The position numbers and the translations under genes are program-made. This document shows, piece by piece, positions 53,660 through 61,766 of a stretch of 64,000 bases of DNA. The notes under the pieces were generated by a model. That model was not told where the DNA came from and ran no database searches. It saw nothing but the letters and a program-made list of their open reading frames with translations. This DNA comes from Lentzea guizhouensis (GTDB lineage Bacteria > Actinomycetota > Actinomycetes > Mycobacteriales > Pseudonocardiaceae), in assembly GCF_001701025.1 (NCBI RefSeq), contig NZ_CP016793.1, forward strand, positions 7,998,001 to 8,062,000. Reading direction: 5' to 3'. The stretch's first letter is position 1. The number at the start of each line of letters is the position of its first letter.

Positions 53660-55272
53660 TCGGCATCGACCTCGGCACGACCTACTCCGCCGTGTCCATC
53701 TGGGACGGCAAGGACACGCACGTCATCGAGAGCGCGATCGGGGCCAGGACCGTGCCGTCGGTCGTCGGCCTCGACCCCGAGCGGCAGGTGGTCGTCGGCG
53801 CGCCGGCCCAGAACAACCTCGTTAACGACCCGGCGAACACGGTCATCGAGGTCAAGCGCGAGATGGGCGTCTACGAACGGCCGCCCAGCGGTCCCGACGA
53901 CCCCGGTGTGCCGCGCCGGATCCGGTTCCGCGACCAGGACTACCTGCCGCAGGAGATCTCCGCGTTCATCCTGATGGAGCTCAAGCGCCAGGCCGAGGCC
54001 TACGTCGGCGAGCCGATCCACGACGCGGTGATCACCGTCCCCGCCTACTTCAAGGAACCGCAGCGCGGCGCCACCGAGGACGCGGCCAGGATGGCCCGGC
54101 TCAACGTGCACCGGCTGCTCAACGAACCGACGGCCGCCGCGGTCTGCTTCGGCGCGGACAAGATCGAGGACGACCGCACGCACACCTGCGCCGTCTACGA
54201 CCTCGGCGGCGGCACGTTCGACGTGTCGATCATCCAGGTCAGCCCCGGCAACGTCAGCGTGGTCGGCACCGGCGGCGACCCGCGGCTGGGCGGTGGCGAC
54301 TTCGACGACCGGATCACCGAGCACGTGCTGCGGCTGATCCACGAGCAGCACGGCGTCGACCTGCGCGACGACCCGATGGTGCGGCAACGGGTCAAGCGCG
54401 AGGCCGAGATGCGCAAGCGCGAGCTGTCCGTCGCCAAGGTCGCCACCCTCAACCTGCCGTACCTGACCCCGACGCTGAGCGTGAACGTCCCGTTGTCCAG
54501 GGCCACCTTCGAGTCCCTGATCGACGACCTGCTGCAGCGCTCGTTCGACTGCCTCGACCAGGCGCTGGAGTCGGCGCGGGAGAGCAACGGCGTCGAGGTC
54601 GACGAGATCGAGCAGGTGCTGCTGGTCGGCGGCTCGACCCGGATCGCGTGCGTGCGCGAACGCCTCGCCGAGCACCTGGGCCTGGAGCTGAAGGACGTCC
54701 GGGCGGACATCAGCCCGGACGAGGTCGTGGCGCGCGGGGCCGGCATGGTCGCCCGCGACTACCCGGAGTCCGACGGGTACGAGGGCAAGGCCGTTGCGAT
54801 GTCGCCGCACGAACCGGGCCGCGACCCCGCCGACGAGCCGTTGGTCCTGCAGGACGTCACCAGCCACACGCTGGGCATCCTCGCCAACGACGCCGACTTC
54901 ATCCCGATCCTGCCCAAGGACAGCCGCATCCCCGGCAGCAACACCAGGGACAACTTCATCAACGGCGGCCCGTCCACCACGCTCGACGTGCTGATCTTCC
55001 AGGGCGAGCACCCCGTGGCGTTCGAGAACGACCTCATCGGCAAGCTGCCGATCCACCTGCCGGAAGCCCGCGAACGCGGGTACTACCGGTTCGAGGTCAC
55101 GTTCGGCATCGACCAGAACGGACTGCTCGGCGCGGCGGTGAAGTGCTTGAACGACAACCAGGTCTGGCAGACCGAGGTGCAGTGCAACGTGCGGGCGAGC
55201 CGGCAGGAGATCGAACGCACCGCCCACCACATCGGCACGGTCATGGCCGGCCTGCCCAAGCCGCCGGAGTAG
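53641..55272 (+). CDS. Hsp70/DnaK-like chaperone without lid domain
   Basis: Protein of 543 residues. The ATPase domain is complete: GIDLGTTYSAV at residue 8, VKREMG, the VITVPAYF segment, DLGGGTFD, GGGDFDD and VGGSTRI near 335. A beta-sandwich substrate domain follows (LQDVTSHTLGI, IPGSNTRDNF, LLGAAVKCL) but the chain stops at GLPKPPE, where DnaK has an about 100-residue helical lid. A second, non-housekeeping Hsp70 is implied, as no grpE or clpB is near. GTG 53641 lies inside the end of the J-like gene, after AAGGAGA. Confidence 0.94.
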   Translation: MPFHKVIGIDLGTTYSAVSIWDGKDTHVIESAIGARTVPSVVGLDPERQVVVGAPAQNNLVNDPANTVIEVKREMGVYERPPSGPDDPGVPRRIRFRDQDYLPQEISAFILMELKRQAEAYVGEPIHDAVITVPAYFKEPQRGATEDAARMARLNVHRLLNEPTAAAVCFGADKIEDDRTHTCAVYDLGGGTFDVSIIQVSPGNVSVVGTGGDPRLGGGDFDDRITEHVLRLIHEQHGVDLRDDPMVRQRVKREAEMRKRELSVAKVATLNLPYLTPTLSVNVPLSRATFESLIDDLLQRSFDCLDQALESARESNGVEVDEIEQVLLVGGSTRIACVRERLAEHLGLELKDVRADISPDEVVARGAGMVARDYPESDGYEGKAVAMSPHEPGRDPADEPLVLQDVTSHTLGILANDADFIPILPKDSRIPGSNTRDNFINGGPSTTLDVLIFQGEHPVAFENDLIGKLPIHLPEARERGYYRFEVTFGIDQNGLLGAAVKCLNDNQVWQTEVQCNVRASRQEIERTAHHIGTVMAGLPKPPE

Positions 55273-55275
55273 GCC

Positions 55276-56612
55276 GTGCAGGGACCGCACGGCGTCCAGT
55301 TGCAGGACATGCTCGGGGTCACCGACCGCGGCTCGCTGTGGCGCGCGCACGACACGGTGCTGCGGGTCGTGGAGCCGCGCTTCTGCGACGAGGCGTTCCG
55401 CGAGGCGCTCACCCGGCTGCGCCACCGGCGGTACCCGCGGCTGCTGGAGATCACCGGTGAGGGCTGGACCGACGGCCACTTCTACGTCTCCTACGCGGTC
55501 ACACCGCCGTGGCAGACGCTGGAGGAACGGCTGGCAGGGCCGCTGGACTGGCCGGAACGCGTCGCGCTGGCCGCCGACGTGTGCCGGGCGGTGGAGCTCT
55601 GGCAGGCGAGCCCGGTGCACCCGCTCGGCCTGAGCCTGCGCAGCATCGTGCTGATGCGGCACGCGGGCCGGTGGCTGCCGTGGCTGGTGCCGTGCCCGCC
55701 GATCGCCCGGCCCACTCCGCGCGACCTGTTCGGGCTGGACGCCACGGCGCTCGCCCCGCTGGCACCGGAGCTGATCAGGGGCACGGCCACGGTCGCCCTG
55801 GACGGCTACGCGCTCGGCACGCTGGTGGCGCAGGTGCTCGGCCCGGCGACCGGGACGTACGACGACGAGGGCCGGGTCGAGGCGCAGGCGCGCGGCGTCC
55901 TGCTGTCGGCCACGGGCACGCGCGTCCCGGTGTTCCTGCACCACACCCCGCAGTTCCAGGCGGTGGTGCGGACGATCGAGCGCTACCGCCACCCGCACCC
56001 GCAGGCCCGGCCGGACGACGCCGGCGACCTGCTCGCCGCGCTCGAGGCCGTGGTGGACCTGCCGGGCTCGCCGGGGCGCTGCTGCCCGACCGGGTGCTGG
56101 AGGTGTTGCGCGCCATGGGTGACGACCCGCGGGTCGTGCCGATCGCCGCACGGATGAGCTCGACTGCGGACCCGGCGCTCGCGTTGCGCTGCCTCGACCT
56201 CGCGGTGCCGATCGCCACCGACGATCTCGGGCTGCGCCGCACCCGCGCGTCGCTGCGGTGGGAGCTTGGCCGGTACACCGACGAGCTGCTCGACGACCTG
56301 GCCGTGCTCTCGCGGCACGGCGACCGCTCCGAACGGCTGACGGCGTTGCGGCGCAGCGCGGAGGTGCACCGGGCGCGCGGAAATCCGGCCGAGGCGGCGA
56401 AAGCGCTCTACTCGGCGACCCGGCTGGCGCCCGGCGACCTCAACCTCCTGCTCTCCTACCGGCGGTGCTGGCTGGAGCTGGACCGGTCGCACGAGGCGGA
56501 CCAGACCCACGCGGAGGCGTTGCGGCGCATCGGGCGCATGCGGGAGAGCCAGCTGCTCACGACGGAGGAGGCGGAGCTGTGGCGTTCCCGGTTCGCAGAA
56601 CAACCGCACTGA
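55276..56612 (+). pseudogene. pseudokinase-like and TPR-like protein, one frameshift
   Basis: GTG 55276, preceded by GGAG, three bases after the Hsp70 stop. Residues about 10-260 have a protein-kinase-like layout (LWRAHDTVLRVVEP, YVSYAVTPPWQTLEERL, the catalytic-loop equivalent HPLGLSLRSIVLM) without the catalytic Asp or DFG motif, so it is a pseudokinase if a kinase at all. After about 56070 a second frame (LAGALLPDRVLEVLRAMG) continues with helical repeats to 56612. One base change in CTCGCCGGGGCG would fuse them into about 445 residues. It resembles the pseudokinase of the TIR protein in the same operon, so two such domains may interact with the same partner. Confidence 0.72.
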
Positions 56613-58252
56613 TCACCGGTACGGCGCTGGCGCTCACGGCGTGCGGTTCCGGCACCGAGGTCACGGTGCCGGAGACGTCGCTGCCGGAGGGCAGCTACGA
56701 CGCGGTCGTGTCCGGTCCCGGCGGTCAGCTGCCGGTGAAGGTCGTCGTCGGACCGGCCGAGTCCGGTTCCGCGGTCACGTTCCTCCTGGTCGCTGTCGCC
56801 CTGCTCGGCCTGGTCGCGTTGGTGTACCTGGGAGTTCTGCTGCCGCGGCGGCGCAGGCAGGCCTACGAGCAGGCGCTCGCGCAGGTGGACGCGGGTGAGT
56901 TCCGGCGCGCGCTGCCGGCGTTGACCCGGCTCGAGGGCCAGCTGCCGGCGAAGCTGCGCAACGAGGCCAGGTTCCACATCGCGTTCGCGCTGTTCCAGAT
57001 CGACTCGCTGGACGAGGCCGAGCACCGGCTCGCCGCGCTGCACCGGGAGAACCCGGCGGAACCGTCGGTCCTCTACCTGCTCGCGCACCTGCGGTCGACC
57101 CGCCGCGACTTCGAGGCGGCGGAGTCCGTTCTGGACACCGCGATGGCGGAAGGGCTGCTGACGGGACGGCGGATGCGCAGGCTGTACGCCGTCGTGAAGT
57201 TCCAGCGCGCCGCGGAGGCCGTGTCGGACGGGCGGCTCGACGACGCCGCCGGGCTGTTCGCGAAGGTCGAACGGCTCGGGGAGCTGACCGAGCACATCCC
57301 AGCCGACCTGCGCAACCGGCACCTCGCGCTCGGCACGCAGGCGTTGTTCGACAAGAACGTCCCGGCCGCGCGCGACCACTTCGAGGGCCTGCGCACGACC
57401 TCGCTGGAACCCGAGCAGCTCGCGTCCGTCCACCTGGGACTCGCGCTCGCGGAGTGGCTCGACCCGGCACCTGATGCGGCACACCGGATCGAGCAGCTCC
57501 TCGCCGAGTGCGCCCGGCTGCTCGACCCCGGCGGGGCGCTGGAGGAGGACTGGCCCGCGCTGCCCTCCGGCGGTGCGGCGGACACCCTGGCGTCATTGTC
57601 AGAGCACCGCGACGTCGGGCTGCGGAACATCCACTTCCTGCGCGGCATGGCGGCCGTGCGCGACGGCGACCTGACCGCGGCTGTCCGCAGGTTCGCCCGC
57701 GCCCGCGCACACGACCCGGAGTTCGCCGACACCCACCTCGTGGTCGGGCTGATCAAGTACGGCACCGGCGCCACCGACGAGGGCGTCGCCCTGCTCCGCC
57801 ACGCCCACAAGCTCGGCGCCCGCGAACCCGAGCTGCGCCGGATCATCTCCGGTCACCGCGACCGGCCGGACGTGGCCCGGTTGCTCGAGGTCCTGCACAC
57901 GTACGCGGGCGACAGCGCGGTGCTCGCCGAACTGGCTCCCGGTCTCGTCGAGCGGCTGACCCGCTTCCGCAAGCCGCGCGACTGGGACGGCCGCCCCGAC
58001 CTCGCCACCACGCACACCGCACCGACCATCGCCGACCTGGGCGAGCGCAGCGCCCTGCTGAGGGAACGGGTCGCCCAGCTACCGGCCTCCGGCGGCCCGG
58101 ACCTCGACGCCGCCCGCCGCCTCGCCGACGACCTCGACCGCGCCACCGCCGCACTCGTGGCCTCGGCGCGTGCGGTCCAGCGCCAGGAGGCCGAACTGCT
58201 CACCCTGCTCGGCAGGTCGTTGCTCACCGAGACCGGGAGGAACCCCCGATGA
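56579..58252 (+). CDS. lipoprotein/membrane-anchored TPR protein
   Basis: Protein of 557 residues from GTG 56579 (GGAGGAGG 12 bases upstream). It opens with a lipoprotein-like signal (ALITGTALALTACGSG, Cys near 22), has a 40-residue extracellular stretch, then a membrane helix (VTFLLVAVALLGLVALVYLGVLL, given in part as LLGLVALVYLGVLL) followed by basic RRRR and about 460 residues of cytoplasmic TPR-type repeats (DSLDEAEHRLAALHREN, RDFEAAESVLD, KNVPAARDHFEGL). The combination ties a cytosolic TPR scaffold to the membrane by two anchors. It overlaps the previous gene by 34 bases. Confidence 0.8.
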   Translation: MAFPVRRTTALITGTALALTACGSGTEVTVPETSLPEGSYDAVVSGPGGQLPVKVVVGPAESGSAVTFLLVAVALLGLVALVYLGVLLPRRRRQAYEQALAQVDAGEFRRALPALTRLEGQLPAKLRNEARFHIAFALFQIDSLDEAEHRLAALHRENPAEPSVLYLLAHLRSTRRDFEAAESVLDTAMAEGLLTGRRMRRLYAVVKFQRAAEAVSDGRLDDAAGLFAKVERLGELTEHIPADLRNRHLALGTQALFDKNVPAARDHFEGLRTTSLEPEQLASVHLGLALAEWLDPAPDAAHRIEQLLAECARLLDPGGALEEDWPALPSGGAADTLASLSEHRDVGLRNIHFLRGMAAVRDGDLTAAVRRFARARAHDPEFADTHLVVGLIKYGTGATDEGVALLRHAHKLGAREPELRRIISGHRDRPDVARLLEVLHTYAGDSAVLAELAPGLVERLTRFRKPRDWDGRPDLATTHTAPTIADLGERSALLRERVAQLPASGGPDLDAARRLADDLDRATAALVASARAVQRQEAELLTLLGRSLLTETGRNPR

Positions 58253-58452
58253 CGTCCCGCAGACTGACCCCGGCCGACTGCGTCGCCGCACTGCCGGAAC
58301 CCGAGCTCGACCTCCCACCCGGTCTGCGGGACGACGTGCGCGCCATCGACCTGCGGCACGCCGCGCTCGTCATCGCCGAGCTCGACCACGCCGAGGAGAC
58401 GGCGCTCGTGCTCGCCCGGCTCAGGCCAGGTCCATCCGCAGGAACTCGGTGA
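58249..58452 (+). CDS. short protein closing the TIR/Hsp70 operon (possibly truncated)
   Basis: ATG overlaps the previous stop as ATGA. The 67-residue product is a helical pair (LDLPPGLRDDVRAID and AALVIAELDHAEETALVLARL) and ends in a short odd tail after LRPG, just where it meets the convergent oxidoreductase gene, whose 3' end overlaps it by 32 bases. It may be the start of a longer gene cut by rearrangement. No domain recognised. Confidence 0.55.
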   Translation: MTSRRLTPADCVAALPEPELDLPPGLRDDVRAIDLRHAALVIAELDHAEETALVLARLRPGPSAGTR

Positions 58453-58795
58453 TCTTGAGCATCTTCGGCGGTCGCTTCGCGCCGGGTGACACCGTGCCGA
58501 ACGCCTCCTCCTCGCCGACGAGGCGCGGTGCAGTCAGCTCGACCTCCTTCCCGTCGACCCGCAGCCGGGCGGAGCCGGACGCCAGCACGTTGCGCACCCA
58601 GTCCGATCTCGACCCGTAGACCAGGATGAACACGTACCCGTCGCCGGTCGGGAGTGCGTCCATCGGGGTGCGGTAGGTGGCGCCGGACGTGCGGCCGACA
58701 TGGGTCATGACCGGGTACTTGTCGCCCCGCAGGACGATCCGGTTGAACACGCGCTTGTTGATGTGACCCCACCACAACGGCATGGGCATGGGCAT
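58421..58795 (-). CDS. deazaflavin (F420)-dependent nitroreductase-family protein
   Basis: Protein of 124 residues of the DUF385/Ddn family of F420- or FMN-binding split-barrel proteins. Family landmarks are HVGRTSGATYRTPM (the RTSG cofactor contact), GYVFILVYGS and DWVRNVLASG. Family members are usually about 130-150 residues, so it is near full length. Three overlapping in-frame ATG codons (58795, 58789, 58783) in the repeated CATGGG stretch are possible starts. It is convergent with the small operon protein and head-on with the TetR fragment at 58782. Confidence 0.82.
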   Translation of the reverse strand: MPMPMPLWWGHINKRVFNRIVLRGDKYPVMTHVGRTSGATYRTPMDALPTGDGYVFILVYGSRSDWVRNVLASGSARLRVDGKEVELTAPRLVGEEEAFGTVSPGAKRPPKMLKITEFLRMDLA

Positions 58796-59243
58796 GGTCG
58801 TGGACGTCGTGTTCACGGCGATCGACCCGCCGGTCACCGACGAGGACTGGCGCACGGCCATCCGCACGCGGGCCCAGATCGCCCGCGAAGTGCTCGGGCG
58901 GCACCGGTGGGCGCTCGGCCTCCTCGACTCCCGGCACCACCCCGGACACGCGACCCTGAAGCGGCACAACGCCTTCCTCGGGATCCTGCGGGGCGCCGGG
59001 TTCGGTGTCGCGATGGCGGTCCACGGCATCTCGCTGATCGACAGCTACGTCAACGGCTACGTGCTGCACGAGGCGAACCTGCCCGGTGACGTCCAGCAGG
59101 CGGCGGACGGGCTGCTGGAGCACGTGGCACAGCTGCCGCACCTGAAGGAGGTCGTCGAGCACGTCATGACGGGGTACGACTCCGGCGACGAGTTCGAGTA
59201 CGGGCTGGAACTGGTCCTCGACGCGCTGGAGGCCCGCCGGTGA
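58782..59243 (+). pseudogene. C-terminal remnant of a TetR-family regulator
   Basis: The 153 residues after ATG 58782 match the ligand-binding C-terminal half of TetR proteins (GHATLKRHNAFLGILRGAGF, IDSYVNGYVLHEANLP). The N-terminal DNA-binding helix-turn-helix is absent. An in-frame TGA at 58764 stops upstream extension. Its 5' end overlaps the start of the oxidoreductase gene on the opposite strand inside the short GGGCAT/ATGGGC repeat, pointing to a rearrangement that removed the DNA-binding half. Confidence 0.68.
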
Positions 59244-59310
59244 CCGGGGAGAGCAGCCTGGTGCTGCCATTTCGACCGCGGGCACCGGCGTCCGCGCGCA
59301 ACGCTTCCGG

Positions 59311-60870
59311 TCAGCCCGCGAAGTCCTGGGTCATCCACACCGTGCCCTTGGCGTCGCGGGTGACCACGATGCCGACGCGGGTGAACGACCTGCTGAGGAT
59401 GTTCTTGCGGTGACCGTCGTCCGGCGGCCTCTCGTCGATCATGCCCTGGTTCAGCTTGACGGCCATGGCCGAGATCGGGTCGGCGGCGTTCGCGACCGGG
59501 CCGCCCATGCCGACGTTCTCGCCGACCGTGCTCCACCTCGCGCCGGCCGCCGTGATCCGGTCGCCCAGGTCGGCCTCACCGGAGCAGCGGTGTGACAGGC
59601 CGCAGCCCGCGATCATCGCCTGGTTGTGCCGCTCGCCCGCCGTGACCAGTGCGGGGTCCATCGTCAACGGCGGCAGTCCCTCCTTCGCGCGGGCCGCGTT
59701 GAGGTGGGCGAGCACGCGTTCCGCCGGGGTCGCGGGAGGCGGTGGCGCCGGAGCGGCGGACGTCGTGGTCGTCGTGGCCGGCGTGGTCGCACTGCTCGGC
59801 GCGGCGGAGCTGGCCGGAGCCGCCGAACTGCTGGGAGGCACCGCGGACGTCGTCACCACGGGTGTCAGCGCGGCCGGGGCCTGCGCCGCCGGTGGCGCGG
59901 GCGGGTCGTCCGGGCTGAAGACCCACGCACCGGTGACACCGGCCGCGGCGCAGACGACCACGGCAGCCGCGACCGTGAGCGCGGGTTTCGCCGCCAAGAA
60001 GCCACCGATCCGTTCCAGCACGGTCATCTCCACCAGGTGTGCCGCCGGCGCGGCCACCGGTCGACTGAGGTTTTCCAGCAGCAGCGGCAGAAAACCCGCC
60101 GGAACCACCAGCAACCCCACACCCGTCAGGACCCGCTCGACCGGCATCGCGTCCGCGACCCCGCGCCGGCACCGCCCGCACTCATCCACATGCCGGAGCA
60201 ACCTCTTGCGCCACAACGGGTTCGGCTGCCCGTCCCACTCCTGCGCCGCCCGCGCGAGGCCACCGCAGCGCGGCTCGTCCCGCAACGCCCGCACCAGCAG
60301 CCGGATCGTCTCCAGCCGCCCCTTCAACCTGCTGACCCGCACGGTCACCGCGTGCGCGTTCAGGTCCAGCGCGTCGGCGACCTCGGCCCGGCTCAGCTGC
60401 CCGGCGCGTTCCAGCGTCCACACGGCCAGCAGCTCGCGATCGGCCGGGTCCAGCCACCGCGCCGCCTCGTCGACCTCACGCCGCTGCTGCGCGAGGTGCA
60501 GCCGCGACAACGCCACCTCGACGAACTCCGCCTCCGGATCCGCCCGGTCGTACTCCTCCAACGGCGCCGGCGCCAGGTCCCGCCGCCGGTAGTGCTCGCG
60601 AACCTGGTTGACGGTCACGGCCACCAGCCACGACCGCAGCCGCTCCGGCTCCCGCAACCCGCCGATGCCGCGGATGACCCGCACCATCGTCTCCTGCACC
60701 ACGTCGTCGACGTCGGCGTCCGAGGACAGCGCGCGACCAGCGATGTTGTAGACCAGCGGCAGGTAGGCCTCGACCACGGCGTCCAACGCCTCCCGGTCAC
60801 CCTCCCGCGCAGCCACCACCAGTTCCGGGGACACCTGCCCCAGCCACTCCCGCACCGTCACGACCAACAC
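59311..60870 (-). CDS. ECF sigma factor fused to zinc-finger, membrane helix and extracellular CAP domain
   Basis: Single protein of about 519 residues. Residues about 10-170 are ECF sigma regions 2 and 4 (VDDVVQETMVRVI; VADALDLNAHAVTVRVSRLKG). A zinc-finger segment, HVDECGRCRRG, follows as in ZAS anti-sigma domains. A membrane helix (LTVAAAVVVCAAAGVTGAWVF) leads to a Ser/Thr/Pro linker of about 70 residues and a CAP/SCP domain (HLNAARAKEGLPPL, ERHNQAM, GENVGM, DGHRKNIL), outside the cell. Such an arrangement tethers a sigma factor to its own regulator and sensor. GTG 60870 is chosen for its GAGGTGAGG; GTG at 60924 or 60861 is possible. Release by proteolysis is inferred. Confidence 0.86.
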   Translation of the reverse strand: MLVVTVREWLGQVSPELVVAAREGDREALDAVVEAYLPLVYNIAGRALSSDADVDDVVQETMVRVIRGIGGLREPERLRSWLVAVTVNQVREHYRRRDLAPAPLEEYDRADPEAEFVEVALSRLHLAQQRREVDEAARWLDPADRELLAVWTLERAGQLSRAEVADALDLNAHAVTVRVSRLKGRLETIRLLVRALRDEPRCGGLARAAQEWDGQPNPLWRKRLLRHVDECGRCRRGVADAMPVERVLTGVGLLVVPAGFLPLLLENLSRPVAAPAAHLVEMTVLERIGGFLAAKPALTVAAAVVVCAAAGVTGAWVFSPDDPPAPPAAQAPAALTPVVTTSAVPPSSSAAPASSAAPSSATTPATTTTTSAAPAPPPPATPAERVLAHLNAARAKEGLPPLTMDPALVTAGERHNQAMIAGCGLSHRCSGEADLGDRITAAGARWSTVGENVGMGGPVANAADPISAMAVKLNQGMIDERPPDDGHRKNILSRSFTRVGIVVTRDAKGTVWMTQDFAG

Positions 60871-61094
60871 CCTCACCTCGCGCCCGACGTCACCCGTTCG
60901 GAAACGGAGACCGGCGCATCCCACCCCAGGTCACAGAAATCTCCGACTTTGGTGACCCAGGTCACTTCACCCAAAGGTCGTGGTGACATCCAGTGCCCGA
61001 CGACGCCATTACGACCGCGGTCGTGCAACGCCTCGACGACCGCACGGCGCCCGCACCTCCGTCCGCCTCCCTGGTGGCGACGCCGAAGGGCGGA

Positions 61095-61766
61095 TCAGGT
61101 CAACCGGTAACCGTGCGAAGGCCGGTTCGCCATCCCGTACCTCGGCTGCACCTCCGCCTTCCCGATGCTCACCAGGTGCTCCAGATACCGCCGAGCACTC
61201 ACCCGCGACAACCCGGCCCGCTCCCCGACCTCCTGCGCCGACAGGTCCCCGTCGCAGTCCCGCAGCGCCGCGATCACCAGCTTCAACGTCAACGCCGACA
61301 ACCCCTTCGGCACGCCGGCGGACCGAGGCCGGTGCTGCAGCAGCTGGTCGACCTCGTCCTGGTCGAGCCACTGGCCCAACCGCTGCAACTCGGTGCGCCG
61401 CACCACGTACTGCTGCATCCGGTCCACGAAGGCCGCGCGGGTGAAGGGCTTCACGAGGTAGTGGTCGACGCCGCGGGACATGGCCTGGCGCACGGTGTCG
61501 AGCTCGCGGGCGGCTGTCACCGCGATGACGTCCACGGGTGGGCCGGAGCGGGCGCGCAGGCGGGCGAGGACCTCCAGGCCAGAGATGTCCGGGAGGTGGA
61601 TGTCCAGCAGCACCAGGTCCGGGCGCAGTGTCTCCACGGCGCGCAGGGCCTCGCCGCCGCCGTGGGCCTCGCCCACCACGTCGAACTCGGGGAGGGCGCT
61701 GAGGAACTCGCGGTGGATTGCGGCGACTGCGAAGTCGTCGTCGACCACGAGCGTGCGGACGGTCAT
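61095..61766 (-). CDS. CitB/DcuR-family response regulator
   Basis: Protein of 223 residues: receiver with acidic residues DDD near 9, phospho-acceptor D in LVLLDIHLPD and the lysine in HYLVKPFTR; a C-terminal helix-turn-helix of the DcuR/CitB type (VGERAGLSRVSARRYLEHL) after a linker with the RLGQWLDQ motif. It overlaps the sensor gene by 4 bases and lies in the operon divergent from the tricarboxylate-type binding protein at 63475. Citrate or C4-dicarboxylate sensing is known for the family. Confidence 0.93.
   Translation of the reverse strand: MTVRTLVVDDDFAVAAIHREFLSALPEFDVVGEAHGGGEALRAVETLRPDLVLLDIHLPDISGLEVLARLRARSGPPVDVIAVTAARELDTVRQAMSRGVDHYLVKPFTRAAFVDRMQQYVVRRTELQRLGQWLDQDEVDQLLQHRPRSAGVPKGLSALTLKLVIAALRDCDGDLSAQEVGERAGLSRVSARRYLEHLVSIGKAEVQPRYGMANRPSHGYRLT

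Noticed and set aside
58782..59243. Complete TetR regulator
   Set aside because: An in-frame TGA at 58764 and absence of a helix-turn-helix leave only the ligand-binding half.
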